A stretch of 64,000 bases of DNA from positions 11,201,501-11,265,500 of the forward strand of contig JAZGTH010000005.1 of assembly GCA_036877525.1 (NCBI GenBank), in the 5' to 3' direction. The notes beneath the pieces are model-generated. The model saw only the letters and a program-made list of their open reading frames with translations, had not been told where the DNA came from and did no database searches. Below, piece after piece: positions 23,933-36,600 of this stretch; the stretch's first letter is position 1, and every line of letters begins with the position of its first letter. The translations under genes were made by a program, and so were the position numbers. The stretch comes from Chromobotia macracanthus. Its lineage: Eukaryota; Chordata; Actinopteri; Cypriniformes; Botiidae.

Positions 23933-25319
23933 CAAGCCTATACAAACCCTTACGATAAACTTCAAGGCTAAATGCATTTTAAAACAAGCTGTAGCTGCTT
24001 TCTTGGATTACAAGCAGCCAGTTTAGATGTTCTGACCATTTTTCTTGCTCTGTAAGCGCTCCAACACACATATAAAATGCATGTGTAATGCATAAAAAAT
24101 GCAGTCGCAAGAATTCATCATGTATATAAACTATTAGCAGTCAGCATGATTTTTTGTGAAATATTTTTTCATAAAAATGATTTTCATTATTTATTTTACA
24201 ATATATTTAATATTTGATGATAATGTGTAATTCAAATTGTGATGAAAGATTGTCAAGGAAACAAAGTGTTCCTTTCACATGTGCGAAAAATATCGAACTG
24301 TAATACGTTTCTCTTTCATGTTCCAAATGTGTAATCTATTCGAAATAAAAAATAATTACATCATAGCGATTCGTCATTGCCGAGTGGGGTTAATCTCGGC
24401 AGTGAGTGGAGAGTGAATGAGGAGTGAGAAATGAAATACCCGGAGTGGAGTTTATTATAGACTACAGAATGTAATTACTCCATTTACATACTCTGATGTT
24501 AACAAAGACTTTTGATTTAGGATTAGCTGTCACCATTTAAAAATAACTTTTGAGCACGTTCTTTATGTGGCCTGAAACACTTCCTGTTTGTAGCATGTGT
24601 TGCCCGGGCACATACGCCCTATGATGTTAATCCCTGAAGTGGCCCTATATGCTCAGACAGGCTCATGCACATACAAACACGCGCCATGTGCCAGCTGGAT
24701 CAGAAGGCTCACAGAGATGGTACAGACCTCTGACTGCTTGAGATAGAGCTCTAAGCCAAAAGTCGGACAATATCCCCACACATACACACAGCTGCAACCC
24801 AACGGCCGCCAGTCTGCGATGAGGGATCAGATTTTGTTGGCTATGCCAAGCCCTGAGAGAACAGGACAGAGAAGAGAGATAGAAACAGAGAGGACACTCT
24901 GGACATGGCAGTGAGACTGTGTTACTATTGTAAGGCACAGATTTAGTTCCCTAAATCTCTCCCAGAATTCTCCACTACCACTCAGCAACAAGCCAGATCG
25001 TCTGTGCTGACACACACACACTGCCCTCTCTCCAAATGTTGGAACAGGAAAGGAAACAGGGGATAAGGGGAATAGGCCAGCAAAGACCGACAAAGCCGCC
25101 ACTGACTCTCTTAGAGGCCATGGGCTCTCCAATTCTGAGTCTGGCGTGAAAAGTACGGCCAGGGATGAAGACAAGAGGCTGCTTGGACAGCCGAGCAGGA
25201 GCAAGAGAGAGAAAGGAGTACAGGAGCACAGAATTATGTGGCAGTGTTAGGACAGAGATTATTGGAGGGGAATTAGAGGGTGGAAAAAAACAAAATATAT
25301 GTTTTTTCTCTTTTTTCCT

Positions 25320-25620
25320 CTAATGAAAACATGTTAAAAAATGTTATTTTGAAAGTTCTAAGAACGTTTTTAGACGCTGAATTAACATTATTGCTTGGTG
25401 TTTCAATCTTATTCAGACTTTTAAAAGTTCTTTTTCAATTCATCTTTAAAATGTTCCACTAACAATTTAAGAATAACATTTTTGAAATATATTATAAATT
25501 ATATATAATATAAAATAATTATTGAAATAAAACGTTTACTAACGTTACTGCAAGAACATTTTTGATAACTTTGAGAGAACTTTTAGAAAGCAGTAGCCAC
25601 CGTTCTGAGAATGTTCCCGT
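25320..25620 (-). mobile_element. MITE-like element, reversed, ends worn
   Basis: Contains ACATGTTAAAAAATGTTATTT at the left and CCGTTCTGAGAATGTTCCCG at the right. Both terminal CCCAGC hexamers are missing. Confidence 0.65.
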
Positions 25621-26408
25621 TTCCGTTTTTTTGGTTTGAAGCTTAGATGCTCTCAAGGACAAAACTGTAGTTATAATAGTGATGTGTGACTCAGCTTTAA
25701 ACTGTTTTATTTGGCCCTTTTGGAGTAAAACTGTGAGGTGGAGTGATAAACAGTAACGCTTGAATCTGTCTGTCCACACATTATATACTGTACAGTGCAG
25801 TCTCTTATAGACAGACAGAGTAAGGCGAGTTCAACTAGACGGAAAGGAAAAATCCTATTGCAATTATAATTTCCAGAAGCGCATTGACGTAGCATTGGAG
25901 CGTTGATGCTGCATAAGCCTGACTGCATGTCAAACATAATGTTTTAATATTGCATGAACAAATTAAATGAGACATTTTCAGCCATGCGTGTAATCACACA
26001 AATTCTGTTTAGAACCACCATGAGAAAGAGCTCGGATCCTGAAGGGTGCTCAGACATTTTAGTAGCCCGTATTTGGCCCAGGGCTTGGCAGAAGATCAGC
26101 AACATGAGGTTTGCATATGTGTGCTTGTGTATTTGTGTGTTTACTAGCGCAACATGAAAAGAATAACCAATACTGTCCAAGGAAGCCAAGTGTGTATCAG
26201 AGCCACACCAGACCAGAACACAAAGGATTTTGGAAGCTCTATAGATGTCGATCTGGGCAGCATACTTTATCTGTGGCTTCAAGGTCTTTGGTAGCCATGA
26301 GTGGGTGTCACATTATGTTGGTTTGTGGAGGATTTTCTTTCTTTTAATCGAATGGCTGCATCAAAAACCATCAGTTTACTATCACGAATGCCATTGACTA
26401 TTTAATGT

Positions 26409-26747
26409 CCCTGCTAATTTTAGGCCGTAAGAATGTTTTCCTAATGTTTCCATTAGTAACAAAAACATTTAAAATGTTATTTTGAATGTTCCAGAAATGT
26501 TCAAAAAATATCTAATTTTTAAGATGTTTTTTAGTATTAATGTTATTGCTTGGTTGTAAGAACGTTTCAACTTCTGTAAGGTTTTTAAAACGTTCCACTT
26601 TAGAATATAACTTAAGAATAACGTTTTTGACATATGATACGTAACGTTAAAAAAAAGTTTTACTAACATTACTGCAAGAGCATTTGAGGGAACTTTTATA
26701 GAACATTAGCCAATGAGAACGTTCTGAGAATGTTCCCTGTAGTTGGG
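26409..26747 (-). mobile_element. MITE-like element, reversed, full length
   Basis: From CCCTGCTAATTTTAGGCCGTAAGAATG to TGAGAATGTTCCCTGTAGTTGGG. Carries a GTAAGA donor-like motif on the unc5d sense strand. Confidence 0.75.
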
Positions 26748-27829
26748 TGCTCCCTGTAAGGCCACACACAACACTGGCACGAACTCTAACGCTCTCCATA
26801 TGCCACACATTCATAATCATTAGTCATGCTTTACTGTTTTCTGCTCTCTTTTGTCTGTACACACACACTCTGTCTCTGTCCTCAGCTTGAAATGATGATT
26901 TATATGGTTTATTTAAAGTCAACAGTGCCTCCAGTGAAAAGACTTGTTTGACGCTTACTTCCAAACTTGGCTCGGTTATCTTCATTCCTCTGAGCATCCC
27001 GGATCATTCCAGAACACTTGAACGTTCTTTCTCCAGTTGCCATGACAGAAGTTTCTAACTTCCCCACCATGTAATTATTGAATTTTTCATGTGATATTCG
27101 TGTAAATGTGATATTTTGACTGTATCCAGGACTCAGTGGTTCTTTGTGATCTGATCTGGAAATTTATGATGTTATAAAAAAAAATACAGGAATTCTACAT
27201 TCTGCTTTAAATTTGTTTTTTCCAACATTTTATTTCTGATTGATAATAAATAATACGTTTCAGTCTGTGCACAGAAAGCAAAAGTAAAACTCTGAGGCAA
27301 TTGAGGCTGAGATATTACAGTGTTTGTCTGGGATCAGTATCTAGATGCTGAATAATGTGAAGGCGAGCAGCTGTGAGATTACACACAGGATTGCTTTTCA
27401 CTCAGAAATACTGAATTCAGCTCGCAGTTTTGACCATGATAACTGTAATGTAACCAGACAGAGCAGTTCCAAGCATTTCTGAGCAGATAATGAAAGCTTC
27501 AAGATTAAATTCAAGAGCATGTTTAGTATTATTGTGTTTCAATTTAAAAATTGATGCAGAAACTATGCATACATTTGCAAATATACTGTAATCCTTAATG
27601 TTATTATTATTATTAATATATGTGTTCTGGTAGAGTCATTTAATATGACTGCAAAGGGCCAGCTGAGGGCCAGGTCTTACAGCAGTAAAAAGGGCTTGCT
27701 TCACAGTATTGTTAATTTTAATGAATAGGAATAATAATTGTACCATTATTGATATAAATATGGTGTTATCTCCATATTTATATATTATATATATAATATA
27801 TATAGATATATTATGGTATATCTCCTTAA

Positions 27830-28021
27830 TTTGCTCTGTTTTTGCAACAGTAGGTTTATAATAATTATTTATAATTAAGCTGTCTTGTCTGAATCCCCAG
27901 AAAAAGTCAGTCTGGCTTTATTTGACTTCATACGTAATGAAAAGTACAGAAAGTACCCTGCAATTTTATGTTTCAAACAGAGATGGCGGTAGAGAGGCAA
28001 ACATTTCGGATTGCAGCTTTA
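27830..28021 (+). mobile_element. TTAA-ended (piggyBac-type) MITE, 3' part
   Basis: Shares GACTTCATACGTAATGAAAAG, GCAATTTTATGTTTCAAAC and AGAGATGGCGGTAGAGAGGC with the copies at 32160, 36371 and 38633. It ends GGATTGCAGCTTTAA. The TTAA border and the GGATTGCAGCT terminus mirror the TTAAAGCTGCAATCC start of the other copies, as in piggyBac-type elements. Confidence 0.6.
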
Positions 28022-29421
28022 AGCTTGTGCTGAAAAAATGCTGCATTTCCTTCAAATGTTGAACGTTGACTGTAACGTTTGAAACTCCCATTTCTTTAAA
28101 GCAAATACCATTGTAGCTGCTTCATATGATGTGCTTTCCTACATTTACATGCCTGTTCCTGTAATGAAGCTGTGAAAAGGTCCATCTATATGCTTTAATG
28201 GCAAGTTTCCCAGCATGCTTTGCAGCTTATCTCAACAGGCTAATTTGTCAAGTTATTTAAAGGCCTAATTTTACTCAGTATTTATGTTCTGAATTCCCTT
28301 TAATGCAATTGTACAAGTGTATTCATTTCATATTAAACACACGAGCTTTGAGTAGGCATCACAGACAATATATTCAGAAAAGTCACATGATCTGGGGAAT
28401 ATACGGTGCTCCATCGGAACAGTCAGCAGGGGAATTGTATTACTTCTATTGGGCAGGTATCTGGAGCAGGTGTGCTACATTAAAGGTGTCTGTTGCTATC
28501 CTTTCCTCCTTTCGGCACAGAAAGCTTAGCTTCTCTTCTGTCACTTCTGTTCTGTTCCCCACAGGCCTGTTTGAAAGATAATCATTCAGATTTAAAGGAT
28601 TATAGATGCTCAGAGTTCTGACCTGACTTGGTTTCCCTTTATTTAGCAATTCCCTTTTCATTTCAAATCCTTCCACTTTCTCTCTCTCCCTTCTGTCTGA
28701 GTGACTGCCCAGCTAGGTGCGACTCTTTGCTTTTATTTTGCAGTAAGGTGCAGTTTTCAGACTGAGCAATTATAAACAGGCCTATATTTTCTCTTGCTTA
28801 CCTTAATGTCATTAACGATGAGTCTCATTTTCTTTCAATGCTGCTAATATACCCACAGAGACCCACATGAAGGCTTGTGTTAATTCTGCCGTCTGCTACA
28901 GAGTTTCATAGTCATAATTCTACCTCCACTCACCCTTAACTTAATTGTGGCGCTAATTCACAGTGCAGTTTCATTTTAAAATGTTTTTACTATTGTAGCC
29001 ATTAACTCTCTCTCTGGGCCTCTCTGTGGTGCGTTTTGACTGTGGCAAAAAATGTTTCTCAGTGTTGGCCTGACTCTGTATATATTTGTTGGGTTTTGAA
29101 GAGCATTCTGGGCATTGCCCGTGATTGTGTAATCCACCACCTCAAATGTTGCCTGCATAATTTAAGGTCTGGTCGGCACGACAACAGCGCTAAAATTAGG
29201 CCTATGACAGGAAGAATACATTATAGAACAGTTCTGGAGGAGAGCCAGGGGATTGCTTTCCAAAACTCTTTCTATAGGGAGATATGCATTATCCTTTAAT
29301 AATTCACACTGACTCACATCATTGTGTCTTTAATCTATTCTTATCTGGTCGAAATTCATGCAGGTGTGTACAAGAACCACAGGGGTTTAGTAAGTTCAGT
29401 AAACCAGTTCAGTTGGTGATA

Positions 29422-29605
29422 ACCAGCTAACGATTTCAGGTTGTAGAAATGTTTCTCTAACATTTCCATTCAGTGACAATAATGTGATTATGTTTTTGAT
29501 ATCACAAATAATGTTAAAACAGTTCTACTAATGTTACTGCAATAACATTATTAATAACTTTCAGAGAATGTTAGCCAACATTCTGAGAATTTTTTCTGGT
29601 TGGGT
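29422..29605 (-). mobile_element. MITE-like element, reversed, internally deleted
   Basis: Both ends are present (CCAGCTAACGATTTCAGGTTG, TTCTGAGAATTTTTTCTGGTTGGG), but only about 185 bp long. The middle of the element is absent. Confidence 0.7.
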
Positions 29606-30118
29606 AAATAATAAAAATAAATACTCAAATGTTGGGTAGACATTTCTTATGATAACTAGTACTGTGTATCAGTATCTGTTGTATTAACATGTGTTTTTTC
29701 CTCAGGGGAAATTAAAACTAAAACAAATGAGTTGCTGATACATGGTTAATGTACAGCACTGTACAACTAATGTGCATAGCCTGATAAATAATGCATTGGA
29801 ATTAATATTTCATACTCATATTTCTCTGACTCTTGATTGTAGACTTGGGGAATCTCTGAAAATCTGAGCCCAGTTTGAGATGGTTGATGATTGAAAACTC
29901 AGAAGGACACAAATGTGAATCACTGGAGTTTTTCTCTGAGCTGGAGAAAGGTCTCCATTTGCTGTCCGTTTAAACTTATTGCTGTGAGATTAAATAGCAA
30001 TACAGCTGAAATGGTTTTTAATTTTTGTGTCTATTTGTTAAACTTTATTTACTTGTGTCATTGTAAAATGTGTTCTGTCTCTGTGATTCTCAGTTCTTCT
30101 CGTTCTCTGTCTGTGCAG

Positions 30119-30262
30119 GGCTGAAGATCCGTGAAGTGATGATCAATGTGTCCAGACAGCAGGTGGAGGACTTCCATGGCCCAGAGGACTTCTGGTGTCT
30201 GTGTGTAGCATGGAGTCATTTGGGAACCTCCAAGAGTCGTAAAGCCACTGTCCGCATCGCAT
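30119..30262 (+). CDS. unc5d: Netrin receptor UNC5D, exon 3: second half of Ig1
   Basis: A symmetric phase 1-1 exon of 144 nt (acceptor gtctgtgcag, donor GCAT|GTAAGT). It reads LKIREVMINVSRQQVEDFHG, then PEDFWCLCVAWSHLGTSKSR. This completes the first Ig domain, including the UNC5-type WCxC cysteine pair and an N-glycosylation sequon (NVS). QQVEDFHGPED matches UNC5D as I remember it; UNC5A has VFGLEE and UNC5B ELFGPED at that place. It joins in frame to the exon at 30730. Confidence 0.96.
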
Positions 30263-30729
30263 GTAAGTGGTCTGTTTTTTAATTGCTTTTAAATCTCACC
30301 GATTTCTGAAGCACACTGAAAATACACACTCACCATTGGTGAAAATGTGCCAGTGGAAAACCACATGAAATATCTTCTGATTGTTGCACAGCAGCTTGAA
30401 CAGCTTGTTGCAGGAATCTTATTGCATCATGCTTAGTTAAGACACAGTTATTTTTGTTTCTGCATGTCAAACTGGAACAGGCAACATTATTTACTAAAAA
30501 ACTATTCACATCACCTTTAAATGTGCAATTCAGATGCTGCATGTTTTAAAGCCGTGGGTTTAAAATGGAACCAGACGTTTTCAGTTTAATCAACAATCCA
30601 CCTTTGCTATTTGTGACAGGCCATTAGCTTTATTGTTTTTATTTTCGAATGTTAATATCGCATTAAAATAACATTGTTTTTTTTACTAATGCAGGAGCTA
30701 CCTGATACCAATATTTTTTTCATATATAG
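30263..30729 (+). other. unc5d: unc5d intron 3 (467 bp)
   Basis: Shortest intron in the window, with donor GTAAGTGG and acceptor ttcatatatag. No repeat is recognised in it. Confidence 0.9.
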
Positions 30730-30833
30730 ACCTGAGGAAGAATTTTGAACAGGAGCCACAGGGTATGGAGGTGCCAATCAATGGCATGATTGTTCTTCAC
30801 TGCCGCCCACCAGAGGGAGTGCCTGCAGCAGAG
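30730..30833 (+). CDS. unc5d: Netrin receptor UNC5D, exon 4: start of Ig2
   Basis: 104 nt, entering with 2 nt that complete a Tyr codon and leaving in phase 0 at GCAGAG|GTGAGT. Reads LRKNFEQEPQGMEVPINGMI, then VLHCRPPEGVPAAE. This is the linker and first strands of the second Ig domain, with the first Ig2 cysteine in LHC. The RPPEGxPxAEVEWL motif of all UNC5 proteins continues directly into the next exon. Confidence 0.96.
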
Positions 30834-30892
30834 GTGAGTGGAGTCACAGCGCCCTCTATCAGCCTGGATGTATTTGTGTTTATTCGTGTTTA

Positions 30893-30935
30893 CATTAAGA
30901 ATAATTAAGAATAACCACGTTAATTATTCTTAATG
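30893..30935. repeat. Perfect 16-bp inverted repeat (hairpin)
   Basis: CATTAAGAATAATTAA at 30893-30908 and its exact reverse complement at 30920-30935, with an 11-nt loop. It lies about 60 nt after the exon 4 donor, so it would form in the unc5d pre-mRNA close to a splice site. Confidence 0.85.
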
Positions 30936-32159
30936 AACACATATTGAAACAAGGGAAGTCAGTCTTTTGATATAATAGATACAGTTTGTGTTTTAGGATT
31001 TGGTATAATGCATACCAGGTTTGTTTTAGAGGCAGATGACGAGCACTCTTCCACACATTAGGGATGAGTTAGGCTGCATTTATGAGAAGGTACTGGTGTA
31101 TGCATTATCATGTTTAGGGATCTGGAACTGTGATATATTTAGGGTGCATTTGTATGCTAGCTGTAGGATCTGCTATGCATTTACGTGTGTGTTGATCTTT
31201 GAGGGGCTTTTCAGCAAATACCTTTTCATCGCATTAGCTAAAAGCATGTTTGGATGATTCATGTCTTTTGTAAGGGCCCAGGAGGACCCATCTCAATTCT
31301 CCCGAATATCATTCAAAGAACGTGTGTATGTGCATTTATTGGTGGCAAGGTGGAGGAAAATTTTGCACTAATGTTACCTTTGCTATTCTGTATCTCCTGC
31401 ACTGTCCCCACATTGTATGCAATGTGAGTAGTAGTATGATTTCTGATCTTATAGGTCTTTTTGTATTTAGGTGTATGTGTGTGTGTGTGTGTATCTGAAC
31501 AAGAACACCCACCAGGCTGCTTAATTCCAACAGGAGATAAAAGATTCAGTTAAAATGGACAGACTGTGTTGGGCTTTCTCTTCCACGTGGTGGGTCATTC
31601 ACTAGATTTTTCTCATGTGTGAATGAATGGCAGTAAAAGAACATAGACTTTAAATAATAATGCAGACTGAATCCCATCCTGCCCCTCTGAACTGCTGTCC
31701 TTTATTCCAGGAAAGCTTATTCTGCTAGGAACGGAGCTGCAGTGTGAACTATAATCCGTCTGTCTGTCGTAATTTAGGATTGTGCTGTTCAGTTTGTGGC
31801 AGGAAATGATAAGAAATTTAGAGAGCTTCAAAGAAATGATCCAAGCACTGGTTTGAAGCAGGGTAAAATTCAGAATTTAAAAATTGGCTCAGTTTTTGAG
31901 TTGTAATTTGAATTGAATTGGCCATGTCCCACAGAATGTTGAATTGGATTTTAAACCAGAATAAAGAGGAAGAGAAATTTATTCCATTGCAATTCAAATA
32001 AAACACAATAATACGTTTTGCAACCAAACAAATTACAGTACATCATTAATTATGCCTGATTATTCTGTCATATGTGGAATACATTTTTATCAAATGATTA
32101 GACATCCTTAACTGTTTTTTTTAGTTAGAGAAGAACAAAAATCTGTTATTGAGCAAGTA

Positions 32160-32456
32160 AATGATAGATCAGAGGTCATTTCCTTACCGTACCCCGATTC
32201 AAAACGGTAAAAATATAATATTGATTTATAAACTATCAAGCTTGAGAAATGTTGTAGGAAATACCCATCCAAAAACAGAAAGAAGACAATCCAGCTACTA
32301 TATAACGTCTGGGTACTGTACATGGTGCGGTGTTTGTAGCTTTTGCAGCAGAAGTTCGACTTGTCACCCACGTTAAGAATGACTTCACAAGCACTCTGCA
32401 ATTTTATGTTTTAAACAGATATGGGAGAGAAGCAAATATTCTGACTGCAGCTTTAA
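32160..32456 (+). mobile_element. TTAA-ended (piggyBac-type) MITE, diverged
   Basis: Contains CTGCAATTTTATGTTTTAAAC and AGATATGGGAGAGAAGC, and ends CTGACTGCAGCTTTAA. This is the same right-end order as the 27830 copy. Its left boundary is unclear. Confidence 0.5.
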
Positions 32457-33849
32457 AGAAAGTTCCATACAGTCAGCAAATAAATTATAAAATTACAACA
32501 TTCTTACTTTGCCATACAGCACCACAAATTGTCCTTCAAATTCCTTTCAGATAACTTTAGTTAAAATGAACACTTACACATATCTATGACTTTCCGTGAG
32601 TTTTGTTCCAGTTGAATTCCATGTCTTTACATTCCTAATACAATTCAGATTACTCGTTGCTACCCCAATTCACATTCAAAAGCTGAACTGGAATGTAAAA
32701 CGCATTCTCAGTTCATTCTGAATGGCTGAAAAGCCTGCTCTAATGCTCTTCTCAGGTTCACATCAGCGACAAGTGTGTAATATCAAGCCTTCTACAAAGT
32801 TTTGTGACACGCTTAGGAGGATATTCGTGTGCTTAGAGGAAATCAAACTGGCAATTGCTTCTCATAAACCCAGTGTCACATTATTATCATCCCCCACTTT
32901 CTACTGAGATGATAAGTGATACCGCTGTGTCTGCCTCTCAGAGGAAAGATGAAACGGCTGCTGACAGATTCCTTGTTTTTTTGTTGTTGTTTTTTATACA
33001 CTCATAATTTTTTGTAGTTGTTTCAGAACATGCAACACTTAAACTAGGCCACCGTGAGCACGTTTCAACATCAGCTAAAAAAATCATCTCCTGCCATCTG
33101 TCACGTTGGAAACTGAGCCAAAATGGCTGTGCGGTGTGCTGCGGTCTGTGATCTGGATGGAAAGAAGCTCTGTGCCACCATCGCTACAGCTAATCAATAG
33201 TAACTAGAGCCAACATGGAGCTTCTGTCGAGAAGGAGAGCCATTGTGTTGAAGCACCACGAGCCAGGCTGAGGCCATGTTTGAGAATGAGCCAAGATCCA
33301 GGTCCAGATCTGAGGTGCCAGAAGGGTTTGTCACTGGAGATTACAGGTTGGCAGCTGAATTCTCTCTCTGTAATCATTACCGCTCTAAGTCTAAAGGTCA
33401 AGCCGGAGAAGCTTGCCACTGGGTAGACATTTGAGCCAAAATGGCTCCCCGTTGGCTGCCTGATACCATCTTCTTGGATGCTGCACAAGTCTGGCTGACA
33501 CTGTGAATTGATCAAGGGCTCGGAGAGGGTTGCCAGGTTCCTGTTGACGAGACGCTGTCTCTCCGCTTCTCACGGGTTAATTATTATGCTCTTAATTTTG
33601 GCAGTGAAACGTGAAAACTTGATTAAATCCCTTGTATTTAATTTTTTCCAAAGACATCTCCAAAAGGTCACGGGCTCAAAACAATTTTGTCGTTGTTTAT
33701 TCTGGCACGTGTCATTCCTGTCCTTTGTTTGTTCCCTGGTTGAATGAAAAGCTGTTTATAAAAAAACATTTCCCCGGAGCTATAAGATCATCCCCGTTGA
33801 ATAATGAACGTAACGTAATTAAAACAATTACACCAACAAGGAAATGAAA

Positions 33850-34330
33850 GTGTGATATTAGCTGTCAAAGTAAAGTTCATACAGATTACTCACAGCAAAG
33901 ATGAGGTAAAAAAACCTCTTGATAACATTGAGAGAACAGACCAATCATTAAGCTCATATTAGCTTCACAATCCTTGTCCGGCAATGCAATTAATCATTCA
34001 GTCTGATGAAACAAAGTCATTTAAAGTGCTTAAAACATAATTATTCAGCAATAAACACAGCGTGGCCTGTGCTGTCAGGAGGAGAATGTAGAGGAAGGGC
34101 ACGTCTGGTTTGGTCTACCCCTGCAACTGAAAAAGCGCCATTGGATTGGTCAAGTTCATCGCTTTAATGTGATTCGCTGAAAGTCGTGGCGGTGTTCGTA
34201 AGGGGCCACGGATTTGATTGAAGCAAAGTGATGCAAAGAGACGTTAATGAAACTGGAACTTAATTGAGCAGGATAGAACAAAACTGAACGAGACCTCCTT
34301 CTGTAATTGCCTTCTTGTCACTTTTACTTT
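33850..34330. promoter_or_regulatory. Repeat-free ATTA-rich stretch with paired CCAAT motifs
   Basis: Several ATTA/TAAT homeodomain-type cores (CAATTAATCATTC, ACATAATTATTC) cluster at 33950-34050. Overlapping CCAAT boxes (reverse strand of GCCATTGGATTGGTC) lie near 34138. It resembles a conserved enhancer, but no comparison is available here. Confidence 0.2.
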
Positions 34331-35695
34331 TCATCTAAATGAATGTAAATCTGGAGGGTGATTTTGGTCTGAATGACGATGTTATGAGGTGTTTTACCTG
34401 TTTCCAGTTTAATTACATTGACCTGTCAGGTACGTGTTCAAACTGAGCCCGTTTCATTTCAAGGAAGGGGCGACAGGATGTGTGACCATAACAGTGTCAT
34501 GTAGTACTGCAGTATGAAAATTGTTAATAATGACAGCTGCTACAAGAAGCGTTCATTTATATTAATATTTGTGTAATTTCTTTCTAATTGAAACGGGTAC
34601 CTTTATCTGGTATGATAAGATCATTTTGAAGTCATTTTTGTAAGGTTTTAGGCAAATAATGTGTTTATTTTATTTTACAAGATTGTAAAAAAAACTACAG
34701 GGGGCTTTTGAAAAGAGAATTCAATGCCAGTATTGTTCTTTTTACGATTAATTTTTTGCAAAGCTGTGGTAACAGGGTTGACATTTTTAGATCATCCCTT
34801 TAAAAAGAGAACTTGTCTTTGAAGAGTTGGTGTTTTGAGAAAAACACATTTGTTAACATTGTTATTTAAAAGTCATTTTGTTATTAAAAGTCATTTTTGC
34901 ACAATTGCCATCCATTTTTTGTAAACTGACCCTCCATCTTCTGAATGTGATCTCAGATTCCAAGAACGTTTCTAGATGTTTCTGGTTTTCAATGCTCCCA
35001 TGGACACTCAATGCTGCTGGCGTCCTTGAGAACACATGCATATCATATAATGGTGGGCTGCAGGTGCTGCTGTCCCTTTAAGAACGTTTAGAAAGCGTTT
35101 CCGTCATCATGACATCAGAGGTTATCTGTTGTGTCCTCTGAGAGGCTCCTTTGGTGGGCGTGACATGGCGGCAGTCCACTTTGGTGGGACTTTAATTGAA
35201 ACAAATGTGCTAATCAAGCAAATTCATTTCCACTGTTTCCTGTCCGGAGGCTTATCACACTCATTTGAATCTGTCCCTCAATGAATCTCCCCTTTCATCT
35301 CTCCATTTCCACCAACAACATCCCGCCCCTCATCCAGAGGCCCCGTGCAGACCCAGAAACAGCCTGCGATTTGAATACAAAACGCTCGTACTGAACGAGA
35401 GACTTTCTTGCCTCTTGACTCTTTAAGAAGGAGTTGGAGGCACTGATAAAGGAAAGCTTTAGATTAAGTCTCAGATAAGAGAAATAATTAGAAGAAAGAA
35501 AATGAAAGAATTTAGATAGCAAGCAGTATGGGAATTTGTGAGGTGTTCTGAGGTGAAACCTGCTGATTTTGTTTTGCCACTCACTGCATTTTATTTGCAA
35601 GCGCAGAGCTCAAATGCACTTCCTGATTGGTCAATGATGGTTCTCAACTAAGATGAATAAGCACCGCTGAGTCAAAGAAATAACATGGCTGGTTT

Positions 35696-36010
35696 CCCAG
35701 CTAACAGGGAACGTTCTCAAAACATTGGCAAATGTTGTCCAAATGTTCAATCTCAAAGTTACCAAAAATGTTCTTGCCACAATGTTAGAAGAATGTTTTC
35801 AGAATGTTGTATATCATGTATCAAAAGTGTTATTCTTAAGTTGTTAGTGGAACGTTTTAAAAATGCTACAGAAGTTGAATAATGTTCCTAAAATAATGTT
35901 TATACAGTGTCTAAAAAATTGGACATTTTGAACATTCCTTGAACTTTCACAAATACAGTTGAAATCAATACAGTTCATGTTTTTATTACTTGCGTTAGGA
36001 AAACATTAGG
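35696..36010 (+). mobile_element. MITE-like element, CCCAGCTAACA family
   Basis: An intact left end CCCAGCTAACAGGGAACGTT and the full order of inner blocks up to TTATTACTTGCGTTAGGAAAAC. The right TIR is lost. Confidence 0.75.
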
Positions 36011-36370
36011 GTTTCTGTTAAAATAGGGTTGGTGTTCACCCTGATCACCCACATGCAGTAAATTGTTATATTTGACCATTGACCAAAGTATTTGATCTTT
36101 TCCAAGTATTTCAACATCAGTAAATTGATGAGAAAAGGTTTTTGTTTCGAGCAGGTGGGGATTCTGGTATTGGCGATGCTCAGGCGATGACAGTCTCTGG
36201 GCTAACACATGGCACAGAGAGAGCTCTCAGATGCACAGCCCACATTCAGAGGAGTTGCAGGACTGTGTCCGATCTCTGTTCCACTCACCCTTCCCAGTGA
36301 AAACAAAGCAGTTTTTTTCAGGTCTCTCCTTGTGTTTTACTTGGCTGTGTATGGTGTGAACTATCGTTTT

Positions 36371-36600
36371 AAAGCTGCAATCCATAACTTGCGCCTCTCT
36401 GTCACCATCTCTGTTGAAATATAAAATTGCAGGTTACTTTACACACTTTTCTTTACTCATGTTGAAGTCAAATAAAACCAAACTGACATTTTCCAGGAAA
36501 TCTGACCCAACAGCTCAGATTATAAATCATGACTTTAAAATTACCGATGTGAATTGTGTGAGGTAAGGAAATCGGTTTGAACGCTGATCTGTTATAGACT
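36371..36600 (-). mobile_element. TTAA-ended (piggyBac-type) MITE, reversed
   Basis: Starts TTAAAGCTGCAATCCATAAC after a T-rich flank and reads the reverse complement of the 27830 and 38633 copies (CATCTCTGTTGAAATATAAAATTGCAG, then the AAGTCAAATAAAACC block and GAGGTAAGGAAATCG). The far end is not resolved. Sequence up to about 36960 may belong to a second, nested element. Confidence 0.6.

Larger units (their letters stand above)
18279..30118 (+). other. unc5d: unc5d intron 2 (11.8 kb)
   Basis: No exon seen between the two halves of Ig1. It holds MITE copies at 19540 (with a nested insert), 20724, 23107, 25320, 26409 and 29422. It also has a SINE with a TTATA tail (22147-22357), GA microsatellites (23817-23930) and a TTAA-ended element (about 27830-28021). 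Positions 22440-23000 are less AT-rich and repeat-free, with an RFX-like site. 18380-19500, 24000-25250, 26760-27800 and 28030-29400 show nothing definite. Confidence 0.75.
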
